Assembly: GCA_033398695.1 (NCBI GenBank)
Contig: JAWKAU010000216.1
Span: 1 to 64,000 of the forward strand
Source: Orobanche coerulescens
Taxonomy: Eukaryota > Streptophyta > Magnoliopsida > Lamiales > Orobanchaceae
Direction of reading: 5' to 3'
Length of the DNA: 64,000 bases
The first letter of the stretch is position 1. Each line of letters begins with the position of its first letter. A model generated the notes under the pieces. It had not been told where the DNA came from. It made no database searches and saw nothing but the letters and a program-made list of their open reading frames with translations. Made by a program: the position numbers and the translations under genes. Positions 44,173 to 55,641 of this stretch are shown here, one piece after another.

Positions 44173-44633
44173 CCCTAACGGAGTAATCTCACTGCTTTCA
44201 TTAAGTTAATGACCTTACCAGAACAGTCGGTATTACCTCCCTGAAACACACATTCGACCCCATCGTCTGAAATGATAGTGACCATACGCTTACGGACACT
44301 AATGATGGCATCATGACGATCCATCCAATCAATACCCAAGATGACGTCGTCTCTCGGCAAATCTACTACGATTAGGTCCGCTTGCCATACACGACCATGA
44401 AACTGAATCGGACAATTCTGAATCTCACGATTACCGATAATTCGTCTACCATCAGGTAGACCAATGACATAAGGCTCACAACTAGTAGCACTACCCAGAC
44501 GTAGTCTACTCAAACATGACTCGGAAATGAATGAATGCGATGCACCGGTATCAAAAAGGGTACACACAGGTTGAGATAGAATATCGAGTGTACCTGAGAT
44601 CATTCGGGCCTCTGGATCATCGGTCTTCTTCAT
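44173..44633 (-). pseudogene. Protease of element 6
   Basis: Retropepsin with LFDTGASHSF and the VILGIDWMD flap segment. It is in frame with the upstream zinc-knuckle region and ends at a TAG after about 152 codons. Confidence 0.88.
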
Positions 44634-45930
44634 CTCATAAATCCGGGGCTTGATAGTCCCGGCACCGGATGCTCCTGTCTGATGGCTAAAGGCTCCACCT
44701 TTATTCGCTCCTGTCGTCTTGAACGACGCAGATTGAGTGGCCTGATTTTGAATAGTTGATTGTTTCGGGGCCTGAGATGATGCCGGAGTAGGTTTGGAGT
44801 CCCTACGGAAAAAACGGGCCTTATGCCCAGCAATCCCACAGTTATGACACGTGACAGACTGTCTCGGACACTTGGTGCTGACATGACCAAGATCCCCACA
44901 GTTATAACAGGTGATGGCGAAGGCGGGCTCGTGGCCCGAGATTCCGCGGGTTTAGACGTCACAAGAGGTCGCTCAGAAAAAGCAAAACCCGCACGAGGTT
45001 TCTTGAAGGTTGTTTGACCGCCTTCAGACTGATTACGATTCTTCGATTTCTTGCTAGCAGACGAAGGTTGTTGCTTAGCAATTTCCTTAGCAGTAAGCTC
45101 ATAAGAGCTTTCTCAATAAATTCGGCCAAAGTGGTGCAATGATGATTAAGCAACTGTAGTCTCATACGGGGTTTCAGCCTCTTGCTGAAATACTTGATTT
45201 TATCCGCCTCGGAATGAATGATAGATGAGGCGAACGGAAGAAGTTCCTGAAATTTCTCGGCAATGGCGAGAACATCCTCATCCGTTGAGGGGTCGGGAGT
45301 GAGTAATTCTGACAGCCTGGCCTCTCTGAGTGGGGCCGGATAATACCTCTCCATCATGAGAGTCTTGAATTGATCCCAAGTACACGATCCGTCGATGGGC
45401 TTCAACGATAACCACCAAGAATGAGCGCTCTTACTCAGGTAGTAAGCCGCAACTGAAACTTTGTGTCCTTCGGGACACTCTACCATAGCGATTAACTTCT
45501 TGAAATGTTCGAGCCAATGAACAATATTCGCCGGCTCAGATGAGCCTTCAAAAGTAGGTGGCCTCTGGCTAGAGATGTCGTCGATGATACTGCTCACATT
45601 CCTCTCTTGCCTCTGAGGTGGCGGCGGAGGAGCCTGTTGATTCTGATTAGCTGAGTTGTGCATCGTCTCCATTAGTTGTGCCATCTGAGTCATTTGGTCC
45701 ATCATGCCCTGCATAAAAGCGAGTGGGTCAACCTGAACACCTTCTGACTGAGCGGTGTCCCGGGTACGACTCCCCGATAGAGAATGATCCCGTCCAGGTG
45801 AACGAGTAGCAGCGTAGCTGCTAGATGAGTTAGCATTATTCCTCGCGTTCGCACGTGTATTCACACGAGCTCTCGGGGTTCGGCCCGCACCACGGCCTCG
45901 TCCTCCACGTCCTCTTCTTACTCACTTCAT
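44634..45930 (-). pseudogene. Gag of element 6 (frameshifted)
   Basis: The N-terminus is Arg/Gly-rich. A two-codon start is followed at once by TGA (45922-45924), and an open frame with a later Met begins at 45864. The capsid region (PPTFEGSSEP, HWLEHF, SAHSWWLSL, ERYYPAPLREA) is intact. Frame changes occur near 45105 and 44915. The tail has two knuckles in tandem: the first complete (CYNCGDLGHVSTKC) and the second with Phe in place of its last Cys. Confidence 0.85.
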
Positions 45931-46406
45931 ACTGAAGTAGGAAAGTCACATGATGATTATATTCCCCGCATGAATATCACGTTATGATTATGACATGAGA
46001 TGATGAAAATGAGCATACATGCTCTAACACAGTGATTACTTGAATGATTAACTGAGGTGACATGATTATCTGATGAAATTATTGAAATGATTATCTTGAA
46101 CAAGTTAACAAGATTAATGATATGATCTTCCAGATCAACAACTGAGTAATGAAATGGATTGAGTGATTAATGAGTTAAAATGACCGTCCTGGTCAAAATG
46201 AAAATGATGTTTGAGGATTGTTAACTGATGAATTATGAATGAATGATCATTGCCAGAAATTATACCATGGCGTTAGAAATCTTACAGTTCTTGGTCTGAT
46301 TGGCTCGGCATTTGCACAGGCCACACATGACGCGAAAGTCCAATGATACTAGTCCGATGACGATGATTTCAAATGAGACATGACTCGGAAGGTAGTATTC
46401 AAACCA

Positions 46407-46419
46407 CTCTCCGATACCA
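46407..46419 (-). promoter_or_regulatory. Element 6 primer-binding site
   Basis: Minus strand TGGTATCGGAGAG, four bases inside the 5' LTR; the initiator tRNA-Met match is limited to about the first ten bases. Confidence 0.8.
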
Positions 46420-46423
46420 ACTT

Positions 46424-48855
46424 TGTAACACCCCAAACTAGGCGGATATTACAGTGTCGTGGACCCCCGACTGGGACCCACCAGTCGAATGAAAAATGAT
46501 GAATTAAATAATATAATTGTAGTACCGAACCACATTATATTACCAAATACTCCGATGAGGAGCTTAAGTACAATACACCAGGACAATACAGAATACTAGT
46601 ATATTTTATATGAAGATAAAATACACCACCCTGAATAAATAAACATCTCAAACGGAATTTGCAGCGGAAAATACAAATGACGGAAATGACTGAAATGACT
46701 GAATGACTGAAATAACCGGAATGACTGGGGCCCCCATACTAGTATCAGTGGGACTCCTCGCCATCAGCATGCTCTTCCCGTGCCTTTGCCTTGCCATGAC
46801 CTGAAAACAAAATCCCCCAACAGGGTCAGTTACACAGAACAACAATCCTCAAGGGTTGAAAATACACAATCATGATTTAACTGAAGTTATGAAATATCCT
46901 TAGTTATGAATTACGCTGAAGAGGAGTATCATAGTACGCCCGTAGTGTTCTGTGCAAGTGTACAAGACGGATGACCGGACACACCCGTTCTTGTACCTAA
47001 TTAGTCTCACGGAGTTAATCTTTACCGTGTGCACCGCCCAATGTATCACTCCCAATACATGGCCATCGCGTGCCCGACTAAAAATTCCACACATCCGCAC
47101 CCGGCCACGCAATATGAACCCAGAAGGTCATATGAACGAGAATGACCACAATGAATATCAATGGATAATAATTCGACAAGGTCAAAAATGACTCACCGAG
47201 ATGAAAATAATAGTGAAGTGATTGATAATCCAATGAAATGATTGGAACCGCCGTTCCTCGTGAATGAAATGATTATTCGACAATTACAAGTCTCAATACG
47301 GTTAATACAATGATGAATGAGTTATGATTATGAATGAACAACAACAAAAGGAATGAATATCCTTTTAATCGAGTAAGAATTAACTTACACAACACCGGTG
47401 ATAATTATCCTTCCACGAACAACGTCCTAATTGAGATATCGGTCGCTCGAACAACCTTGAATAAATACAATCAACAACAATTCATTCAACATACGAATCA
47501 AACACGAATATAACGAACTCAAAACGTCGATACGATTAAACCAAGTTCATTGGGGCATTATATCGAACACTTTGTGGACAAACTTCGATTGTTCATAACC
47601 AAGCCTCAATAATACCAACATCAAAACCCCAAGAAGTGTTTCAAACCAACAAAACCTCTTCAATACGATCAATAATCCAATATGAATATACAAATTCGTG
47701 ATTACAACAACGATTAACCGAAAACCCCCAAATCCAACTCAATATTCAAAGTGTTCTTGAATAATCCTTCAATAATCCAATGAATAATCGAACATATCCA
47801 TAATCATGCGTATATCACTTCATACAACATGATCTTAACATCCAAAACATCATATCTCAACAAAAATTGAAAATCCAAGAGGTTTGATGAAGATTACCTT
47901 TGAAGATCCAAGCACTATGATCCGAAGAAATCGCGTTAGATCAACAATCCGAGCTACACGATCGAAAGGAGATGAAGAAAATCACACTCTCAAGTGATAG
48001 ATGAAGGGAAATCTTCCCCTCAAGCCTCTCTCTCTCGTATGAAAGTGAAGAAGTGAAGAAATGAGCTGAAACTCGCTCAAAAAACACAATTATAGAGTTG
48101 ACTACCCTATGTGCCGCGGCCCAGCTGAAGTGTGCCGCGGCACAGGGCCAAAACTACCGACAGTGATCGGCAGCGTGCCGCGGAACGGACGAGTGTGCCG
48201 TGGCAGTGACTCGGCAGTGTGTCGCGGCCCTGCCGGCATGTGCCGCGGCACAAGGTACAGAAGGGTTTGGCCGAAAATGCAACACGAGTGTGCCGCGGCC
48301 CGGACGGGTGTGCCGCGGCAGTGACTCGGCAGTGTGCCGCGGCCCTGCCGGCATCTGCCGCGGCACAATGTACAGAATGCTCGGCCAAAAACTGGAACAT
48401 GTGTGTGCCGCGGCGCACACTCCTTGTGTCGCGGCCCACACCCCCTTGGGTCCTAAAATGATGAAAAATGACCCGGGAAGGGAATAAAAGCAATAGGAAT
48501 TGATATTTGGGAAACAATAACACGAAATAGAAGTACGGAAACCCCAAAACGGTGGTTCCAAACAATGATTACAAAGGTTCGCCCAACAAAACACAATTTG
48601 AGCAATGAGGAGATTAAAAATGACATGAACTCCAACGTCAACAACGACTAATGAATCAATTTCCACGATCAAGATAATACTCTTGTCTCGATTCCCGAAT
48701 AAGGTTGAAACAATGAACAATATCGATACACAACTCGAAGTTATTCCGAACGGTGAACACGGATGAATGATTATTATCAAGTGAAAAATTACATAGTGAC
48801 AATTACCGAATGAAGTTACTGAATGATAATGACTGAATTACAACCGGGTATTACA
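46424..48855 (-). repeat. Element 6 5' LTR
   Basis: Partner of 38753-41183 with the array at 48109-48442 and TATA-like site at 48089-48094. Because it is the 5' LTR, it would drive transcription of element 6 on the minus strand. Confidence 0.93.
48109..48442 (-). repeat. Palindrome array GTGCCGCGGCAC in element 6 5' LTR
   Basis: About 12 copies in the same order as in 40437-40772. Substitutions such as GTGTCGCGGC and GTGCCGTGGC are of the C-to-T type expected from cytosine deamination. Confidence 0.86.
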
Positions 48856-49384
48856 ATATTATCCTAGGAGGGTGGATTTTTCAAGCTTCGAAGAAGGTTT
48901 TGAAGGTGTTGTTTTCCGTTCTTCATCATTCTTCATTGTTCTTCTTCGTCATGCGTCGATTGAGGTAAGTCTATCAAATCTTTGAATCCATTTCGGTATT
49001 GTTAGCTATGTCGTATCAGGTTTCCGGTGTTTTAGGTAGTTTGGAACTCTTGAAGATAATCGAACCGTTGAAACTAACACTAATCATAATTTTTAAACGA
49101 AAGCCTATCTCAAGCTAGCATTTCATATGTCTTGTAGTAATAATCGTAGGTTGGGTTGTAAAATCATGAGCAAAGTTATGACCCTCCATTATCATGAAAT
49201 TTGTCGTATAATAAATTGTGTTAGTAATTCGATCATCATATGTTAAACGCGTTGAAATTATTAAAATGAGTTAGTTATCAATTACCGAATTAGATTGGTA
49301 ATCAAGTATACGAGAATTTTGCTGGAATCGTGTTCGTCCGTTCTACCCTAGGGTTGAAGAATTTCGAACTCAAGTAGTTAGCCA

Positions 49385-49750
49385 ATTGATAAATTGATTA
49401 TAGAATAATGTAATTAAGATATTTTCCTTTATTCAATGCACTAACACTCCTTCAATTAAAATAATCCCGATTTTGGAGTTTCACAAACCAAATCAAGATT
49501 TCCAAACCCATCCACCTTAAATTACAGTGGTCTACCAAATTCTTCAAACCTGACTGCCACTAATTCACTCTAATTAGCCACAATAGCTCGAACCCATAAG
49601 ACCCACCGACCAAGACCATAACCCTTGCCCGGTCAAAACCCAGAACCACATTGACGCCGTCGGTGTTGATGACTGTATCTTATCTGTGTGAGTTGTGTAT
49701 GTGTTTGCAGGTCTGTTATGTTGTGTGTGAATCGGTGTTTATGTGGAATC

Positions 49751-49784
<34 letters not shown>

Positions 49785-50345
49785 TACGTGAGAGAGAGTG
49801 CGGGAGATTAGTTAGATGAGAAAGAAGAATAAAGTGAGAGAGACAATAGATAACAGGCGTGAGTTGAAGGGGGAGATCTGAGGATTCTCACGTATAGATG
49901 GGGTTTCATATCCACTTTTCATAAACCTCAATTTCACTCTCTAATTTATATAATTTTCTAATTTAACCCCAGAATTTCAGGCCTTTTGGTTTGACCACTA
50001 TTAACTCTTCATTTCATTCAATTCCAGTTCTTAAATATTTAGTTTATTCAATTTTACTTCAATCATCTTTTCAATATCTACAAATCAGTTTCTTTTGGCC
50101 AAGCCTTTAACATGTTGACATTTTCAATTACTATTATTATTCACTCATAATTTAATTTTCAGTCATATTATAATAATAATTTTCTATTATTATTTATAGA
50201 TAATAATAAGAACTTACGGGCCTAGGATTCTCGAATCAAGCATCTTCATCACATTCAAGTTCAAGAACTGCATGTTATCCTGGTGTGGGGATTTATTACG
50301 CTTTTATTTATTTTAATTGATTTATATATTGTCTTGTATGTGCAC
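49385..50345. other. LTR C 3' half: no gene; (TG)n microsatellite
   Basis: No recognisable coding frame. A (TG)n run lies at 49752-49782. The middle (about 49500-50230) looks different in texture from the flanking LTR and could be a further small insertion, but no ends were found. Confidence 0.4.
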
Positions 50346-50346
50346 G

Positions 50347-50460
50347 TGAAATCAGTAAGAAGCACTTAAATATGCAAATCAGTCACAAGCACTTAAATAT
50401 GCAAATCAGTCAGAAACACTTAAATGTGCAAATCAGTCAGAATCACATAAATGTGCAAAA
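50347..50460. repeat. 27-bp tandem repeat
   Basis: About four units of CAAATCAGTCAnAAnCACTTAAATATG, decaying at the edges, within the U5 side of LTR C. Confidence 0.8.
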
Positions 50461-50878
50461 AGCCTTCGGGCTAGCCGACGGGCTTCAGAATTTACCAGTC
50501 ATGTTGTTTATACTTGCTAATATATTTAGAAATTAACTTAGACATATTGCGTATCCTCCACACTGAGTGAGTTGAAAGCTCACCCCATTATTTAACCCTT
50601 TTATGTTGAGGAGATCGATGTGGCTTGCGCTTGGAGTGTGGGATGATCAAGCTTCATGATTAGATATTTATTTATTTAATGTTATTTCTCTCAAACTATA
50701 TTTTATGAACAAGTGTTCGATTTGTTTTAATTTCACGTCAAAGTATGTTTTGTTCTAACGATGACTCGAGAATATTACTTGCGATTATTAAGTTTGTCTT
50801 TTTTATTTCCGCTGCAAAATTTTTATTTATTCTTTTTAAAGTTAGAAGAATTATATTCCTAGAATAGTGGTCGCTACA

Positions 50879-51281
50879 CATACTAAGATAACCTCATAAT
50901 ATCTGATAAAATTATTCAAAGTACAATTGCTTTTTTGAAAATTGCAAATTAAAGAAATTCATTTATCGTCCTCATTTTCTATTATAGATTGTGGATCTCG
51001 GCTAGAACCTCCTATATTTATGTCAATGCCATTTTAATTAATTTGGCTAGTTTATTAATTTTTTACATAAATTGATACACCACTCTCAATAATTATTAAC
51101 ACTCCCTTTGTTAATACTTATCATTTCTCATTATTTAATTTTGCTAGAAAAGTGCAAAATACAAAAGGTTGAATGTAGAAATATTAAAAATATATTATAG
51201 TATTAAGAAAAAGAAAAATGGAGTGTAATTGGAAATAGGAGATAGAAAAGTGGAGTGCAAATATCACTGCCCTTATTTTAT
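50879..51281. other. AT-rich stretch, nothing recognised
   Basis: Low-GC sequence between LTR C and the satellite, with no ORF of note and no terminal repeats seen. Confidence 0.5.
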
Positions 51282-52692
51282 TGATATGATATTGAGCAAA
51301 ATCGAATGACGAGGAATATAATCGATTCGAAACTAGTAAATTTGAGTTTGTTCAAGTGATATCAAGGAAAATCGAATGTCAAGGAATGACATTGATTCGT
51401 AACTAGTAAATCTGAGCTTGTTCAAGTAATATGGAGAACATCGAATGACGAGGAATGAAATTTGTTAGTAACTAGTAAATTCGAGGTTGTTTAAGTAATA
51501 TGGAGCAAATCGAATGACGAGGAATGAAATTTGTTAGTAACTAGTAAATTCGAGTTCGTTCAAGTAATATGGAGCAAATCGAATGACGAAGAAATTTGTT
51601 CATAACTAGTAAATTTAAGTTCTTTCATCAAATATTGAGCAACTCGATTGTTAAGGAATGAAATTGGTTCATAACTAATAAATTTGAGTTTGTTCAAGTA
51701 ATATTGAGCAAAATTGATTAACGTGGAATGGAATTTGTTAGTAACTAGTAACTTTGAGTTCGTTCAAGTAATATGGAGCAAAATTGATTGACAAGGTATG
51801 AAATCAGTTCATAACTAATAAATTTGAGTTCGCTCAAGTAATGAGGAAATTTGATTGACGATGAATGAAATCGGTTCGTAACTAGTAAATTTGAGTTCGT
51901 TCAAGTAATATTGAGAAAAATTGATTGACGAGGGATGAAATTGGTTCGTAACTAGTAAATTTGAGTTCGTTCAGGTAATATGGCTCAAATCTAATGACGA
52001 GGAATGAAATTTGTTAGTAACTACTAAATTTGAGTTCGTTCAATGAATGTGGAGAAAACCGAATGACGGGGAATTGAATTGGTTAGTAATTAGTAACTTT
52101 GAGTTCCTTCATGTAATATTGAGCAAGATTCATTGACAAAGTATGAAATCAATTCGTAACTAATAATTTGAGTTCATTCAAGTAATATTGAACAAAATTA
52201 ATTGACGAGGAATGAAATCAGTTCATAACTAATAAATTTGAGTTTTTTCAAGTAATACTGACCAAAATTGATTAACGAGGAATGAAATCAGATTGTAACT
52301 AGTAAATTTGAGTTCGTTTAAGTAATATGGAGAAAATCGAATAATGAGAAATGAAATTTCTTTGTAACTAGTAAATTTGAGTTCGTTCAAGTGATATCGA
52401 GCAAATTTGAATGACATGGGATTAAATCGATTCATAACTGGTAAACTTGAAGTTGTTTAAATAATCTAGAGAAAATTTGAACGACATGGGATGGAATTGG
52501 TTCATAACTGGTAAATTTGAGTTTGTTCAACTATTCTCGAGCAAATTTGAACGACACGATATTGAATCAGTTCTTAACTAGTAAACTTGAGTTTGTTCAA
52601 GTTATCTCGAGCAAATTTGAATGTCACATGGTGGAATTAGTTGGTATCTAGTAAATTTAAGTATGTTCAAGTAATATCGAGCAAAATTGACT
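51282..52692. repeat. 69-bp satellite/minisatellite, about 20 units
   Basis: Units contain GACGAGGAATGAAAT, TCGTAACTAGTAAATTTGAG, TTCGTTCAAGTAATAT and GAGCAAA. Start-to-start distance is 69 bp in the best-preserved units (51442, 51511, 51580). Units diverge by many substitutions and some indels, so the array is not recently homogenised. The short ORF across 52229-52435 only reflects that 69 is divisible by three. Confidence 0.88.
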
Positions 52693-53541
52693 TATATTAA
52701 ATTCAAAGAGCACAACCTCTCCAACTCTATACAAGTGGCTACATCCTACCAATTATCATTACATAATGATAATAACAACTTAGGAGCTGTTTGTGTAACA
52801 CCCCAAAACCGTATGGGAATATTACACGCCGTCGACCCTTTCCGCAAGGATCTACCAGGCTAAACATCCATAAACAACTAAATGCTTGCCCAGCCAGGGT
52901 CAAACAGTATAATAATAATACAGACCCTTAAGGTCACTTACACATGAATACACAGACCGATGAGGTCACACAACTCCATCAACAGAACTGACTAAAACAA
53001 CATTACCCACACAGGGGTCGAAACACAATACAGCGGAAGACTGAAATCGACTCTAACAACACTACAAGAATCAAAACAACTCTCAACTCTTGATTAGTAT
53101 CGCAGCTCGTCATCCACTTGTGCCAATCCTGTGACTGCTCCCCCGAACCTGCATGTACCTGGACGCAAAACAGACATCTACCCCCCAATTACTCGGGGGT
53201 TAGTAAAACTCCACTATTTTTCTAGTGAAAGTATAATACGATACGAAATGCAACAGGTAAATAGCAACTATGAATTTAATATGGAAATCAATTATCAAAT
53301 GATCCCGAGAAGTTTTAAAATTTCGAACTCAAGCAAGAGATATTTGAAAATGAACTCATCATCTCAGGGATTTTTGAAGTAGAAATTCTTTTGGACCTCG
53401 AGTCCCAATTTACAAAAACCTTTTCGTAAACATTAGGGCCTCAGCCCGATTCTCATTTCAAAACACACTAGATAAGATATCATTATGAGTCCGAGACCCA
53501 TATTTAAAATGTTATCCAAACAATCACTGTTATTCAATCAT

Positions 53542-53795
53542 TGTTCGTACACATCATGTACCGAACTCCGGAGTCCTCGACAGACCTTACCCGGACCACA
53601 CGCATTGTTCGTACACATCATGTACCGAACTCCGGAGGCCTTGACGGACCCTACCCGGCCACAAGCATCGTTTGTACACATCATGTATCGAACTCCAGAG
53701 GCCTCGTCAGACCCTACCTGGATCACACACCTTGTTCGTACACATCATGTACCGAACTCCAGAGGCCTCGTCAGACCCTACCTGGATCACACACA
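53542..53795. repeat. 64-bp tandem repeat inside the solo LTR
   Basis: Four units with TTCGTACACATCATGTACCG and AGGCCTCGnCAGACCCTACC, starting near 53542, 53606, 53669 and 53732. Several ORFs reading this repeat in different frames are not genes. Confidence 0.85.
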
Positions 53796-54690
53796 CACAT
53801 TGACACGACATAACTCATAATCATCAAATGTCAAGCCATTCCACATTACACCAAAATGTATAATCAAGTATGTAAACCAATACAACACAAATATCATAAT
53901 CATCACAACAACTCAACAATGACCAACCTCGCCTAGCACAAACTTAGATGATTTGTACATCCATCACAATTCCACAATGTTAACTAAGTGAAGGTATTAT
54001 CGTTACTATCAATCGTTCATAATAATCAATTCATACGAAGCATATTCGCTAAGATAAATCAATTCATCATAACCATAACACGACGTCCCTATTCACAAGA
54101 CACAATTCGTATAGTAAAATACTTGCCTTAATAACCACTACCGAATACTCCGAAGAACACAGTTCGACCGGGAAGCTCGGACCCCGAAGAAGACAACGAA
54201 CGGAAGGGTTCCGACTCGAGTTCTTCACAAGAATTTCATCCCTAAGTCATACCAACGATAAATCAACAATCGTACGATGGATAATAATCGCACAACGCCC
54301 AATCCCCCCCTCTAAGACCTTTTGTCGGACACCTTCAAGGCATCGACTAAGAACTCAACCAAAATGACAAATCAATACGATCCGACCATGGAATAACAAG
54401 GGAAATGATATAATACATCTAAATAATCATCAATCCATCACAATCCTAAGTTAAATCGGATTAAATGGATAAAAACAACCAAAATACCCAAATTCCCGAA
54501 AACTAGGTTTCTAGATAATCTGACCTGATTCGCTCGATCAAAGGATGTTATAGGATGGATAAATGATGATATGAACTCCAAGACTTCATGTATTTAACAC
54601 CTGACAACATCCCTCCATGATCATCAAATCTCCAGCCGCGGAAGAGGATGAAATGAGTGAGAAAAATGATGAAAAACCCGTCTGCTGGGT

Positions 54691-54905
54691 CTTAAATACA
54701 CAGCCTGCCGGACGCCTTACGTACGTAATCGGCCATGGCTTACGTACGTAGCCGGCCATGGCCGAACTCACTGTACAATTCTGCCGACAGTGTTACGTAC
54801 GTTACCGGCCAGGCCTTACGTACGTAACAAGCCTTACGGCCATAACTGCCGGACACTTACGTCGTAACTCGGCCAGGTGTGGCCTGGCCCCAAGATGCCC
54901 GGCCA
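54691..54905 (-). repeat. Palindrome array TTACGTACGTAA and TATA-like box in the solo LTR
   Basis: Four good copies (TTACGTACGTAA, TTACGTACGTAG, TTACGTACGTTA) plus two decayed ones lie between 54717 and 54865, including one TTACGGCCATAA that resembles the element B motif. The minus-strand TATTTAAG (54691-54699) follows the array. Confidence 0.78.
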
Positions 54906-55414
54906 TAACTCGGCCGTGGCCAACTCCGACGACCCGGACGACCCCGAAACCCGAACCTGAATATGAATCAAAGATACGGTTATGAAGTACTCGCAAAGAC
55001 GAATTCGAGCACTAAGATAAAACACGATTCCGACCACCTGAAGGCTCAAAATTCGACAACGGAAAGTAATTACCCTAAACTTTGAGAAATTACGAAAATG
55101 GCGCAAAACGTCCGAACTACACGATACACGATCGAAACACCAAACCAAGGCTCGCAACATGAATAATAACATTAAATGAACTTACGAGAAACTCGAAACA
55201 ATATTTTCGGACGAGATTCGCAAGAATCGAACTCAAGTGCGGAAAAGCCGCTCAAGAACGTGAAATTCAACAAAACAATACTGAAACGAACTCGGATGAC
55301 AAAAAGTGCAGAATTAATCATTCTCAGAATGACGAAACAGTCATAAGCGAGTCGTCGAAACGGACCCCTGCTGAAAAAAGAAAATTACCGGAAATCGAAA
55401 TTGTGGATATTACA

Positions 55415-55565
55415 GTTTGTTTGTGGCTTAATGGGCTGAATTGGATGGATGGCTTATTCGCGTAGCCATATATGGGTGTTTGTTTATGGCTTAATGAATA
55501 AACCATGGCCTAGCGAATAAGCCAAAAAATACCATTTGTCCATATTAAGCCATGGCTTAATGAAA
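55415..55565. repeat. Fold-back (MITE-like) repeat hit by the solo LTR
   Basis: GGCTTATTCGC (55451-55461) is inverted as GCGAATAAGCC (55513-55523). ATTAAGCCATGGCTTAAT (55544-55561) is a perfect 18-bp palindrome. GTTTGTTTGTGGCTTAAT and GTTTGTTTATGGCTTAAT repeat each other. No transposase or clear target duplication was identified. Confidence 0.5.
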
Positions 55566-55599
55566 AACAACCCATTATACCCTACTCCAACCCGGTCTC

Positions 55600-55602
<3 letters not shown>

Positions 55603-55639
<37 letters not shown>
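55603..55639. repeat. (CT)n microsatellite
   Basis: Uninterrupted CT repeat of about 37 bp. Confidence 0.95.

Positions 55640-55641
<2 letters not shown>

Larger units (their letters stand above)
38753..48855 (-). mobile_element. Element 6: full-length Ty3/gypsy chromovirus (Tekay/Del-like), coding region damaged
   Basis: LTRs 38753-41183 (2431 bp) and 46424-48855 (2432 bp) bound a 5.2-kb interior with the order gag, protease, RT, RNase H, integrase, chromodomain on the minus strand. ATATT duplications lie at 38748-38752 and 48856-48860. Primer-binding site and PPT are intact. LTRs are very similar, but the ORF has several frameshifts, stops and a substituted catalytic residue. Confidence 0.95.
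37927..50878 (+). repeat. LTR C (solo or truncated), interrupted by element 6
   Basis: It starts TGTAATACCTCGGG inside copia pol and carries a TTACGTACGTAA-type array and a TATA box. It resumes after element 6 at 48861 and ends, by resemblance to U5 ends of this group, near GTCGCTACA at 50878. Without element 6 it is about 2.85 kb. No matching target duplication and no partner LTR are seen, so the 3' boundary is approximate. Confidence 0.6.
52794..55414 (-). mobile_element. Solo LTR of a chromovirus-like element
   Basis: Starts TGTAACACCCC and ends GGATATTACA, flanked by the duplication GTTTG (52789-52793 and 55415-55419), with no interior or partner. It has the family layout in minus orientation: array, TATA-like box, hairpin block (53181-53224) 387 bp from the 3' end. 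A complete target duplication around one LTR indicates LTR-LTR recombination removed the rest. Confidence 0.9.

Noticed and set aside
49385..50345. Separate transposon inside LTR C
   Set aside because: Texture differs, but no terminal repeats or target duplication could be found, so it was not called.
52229..52435. 68-codon ORF in the satellite
   Set aside because: Its repeated residues simply follow the 69-bp period, which is a multiple of three.
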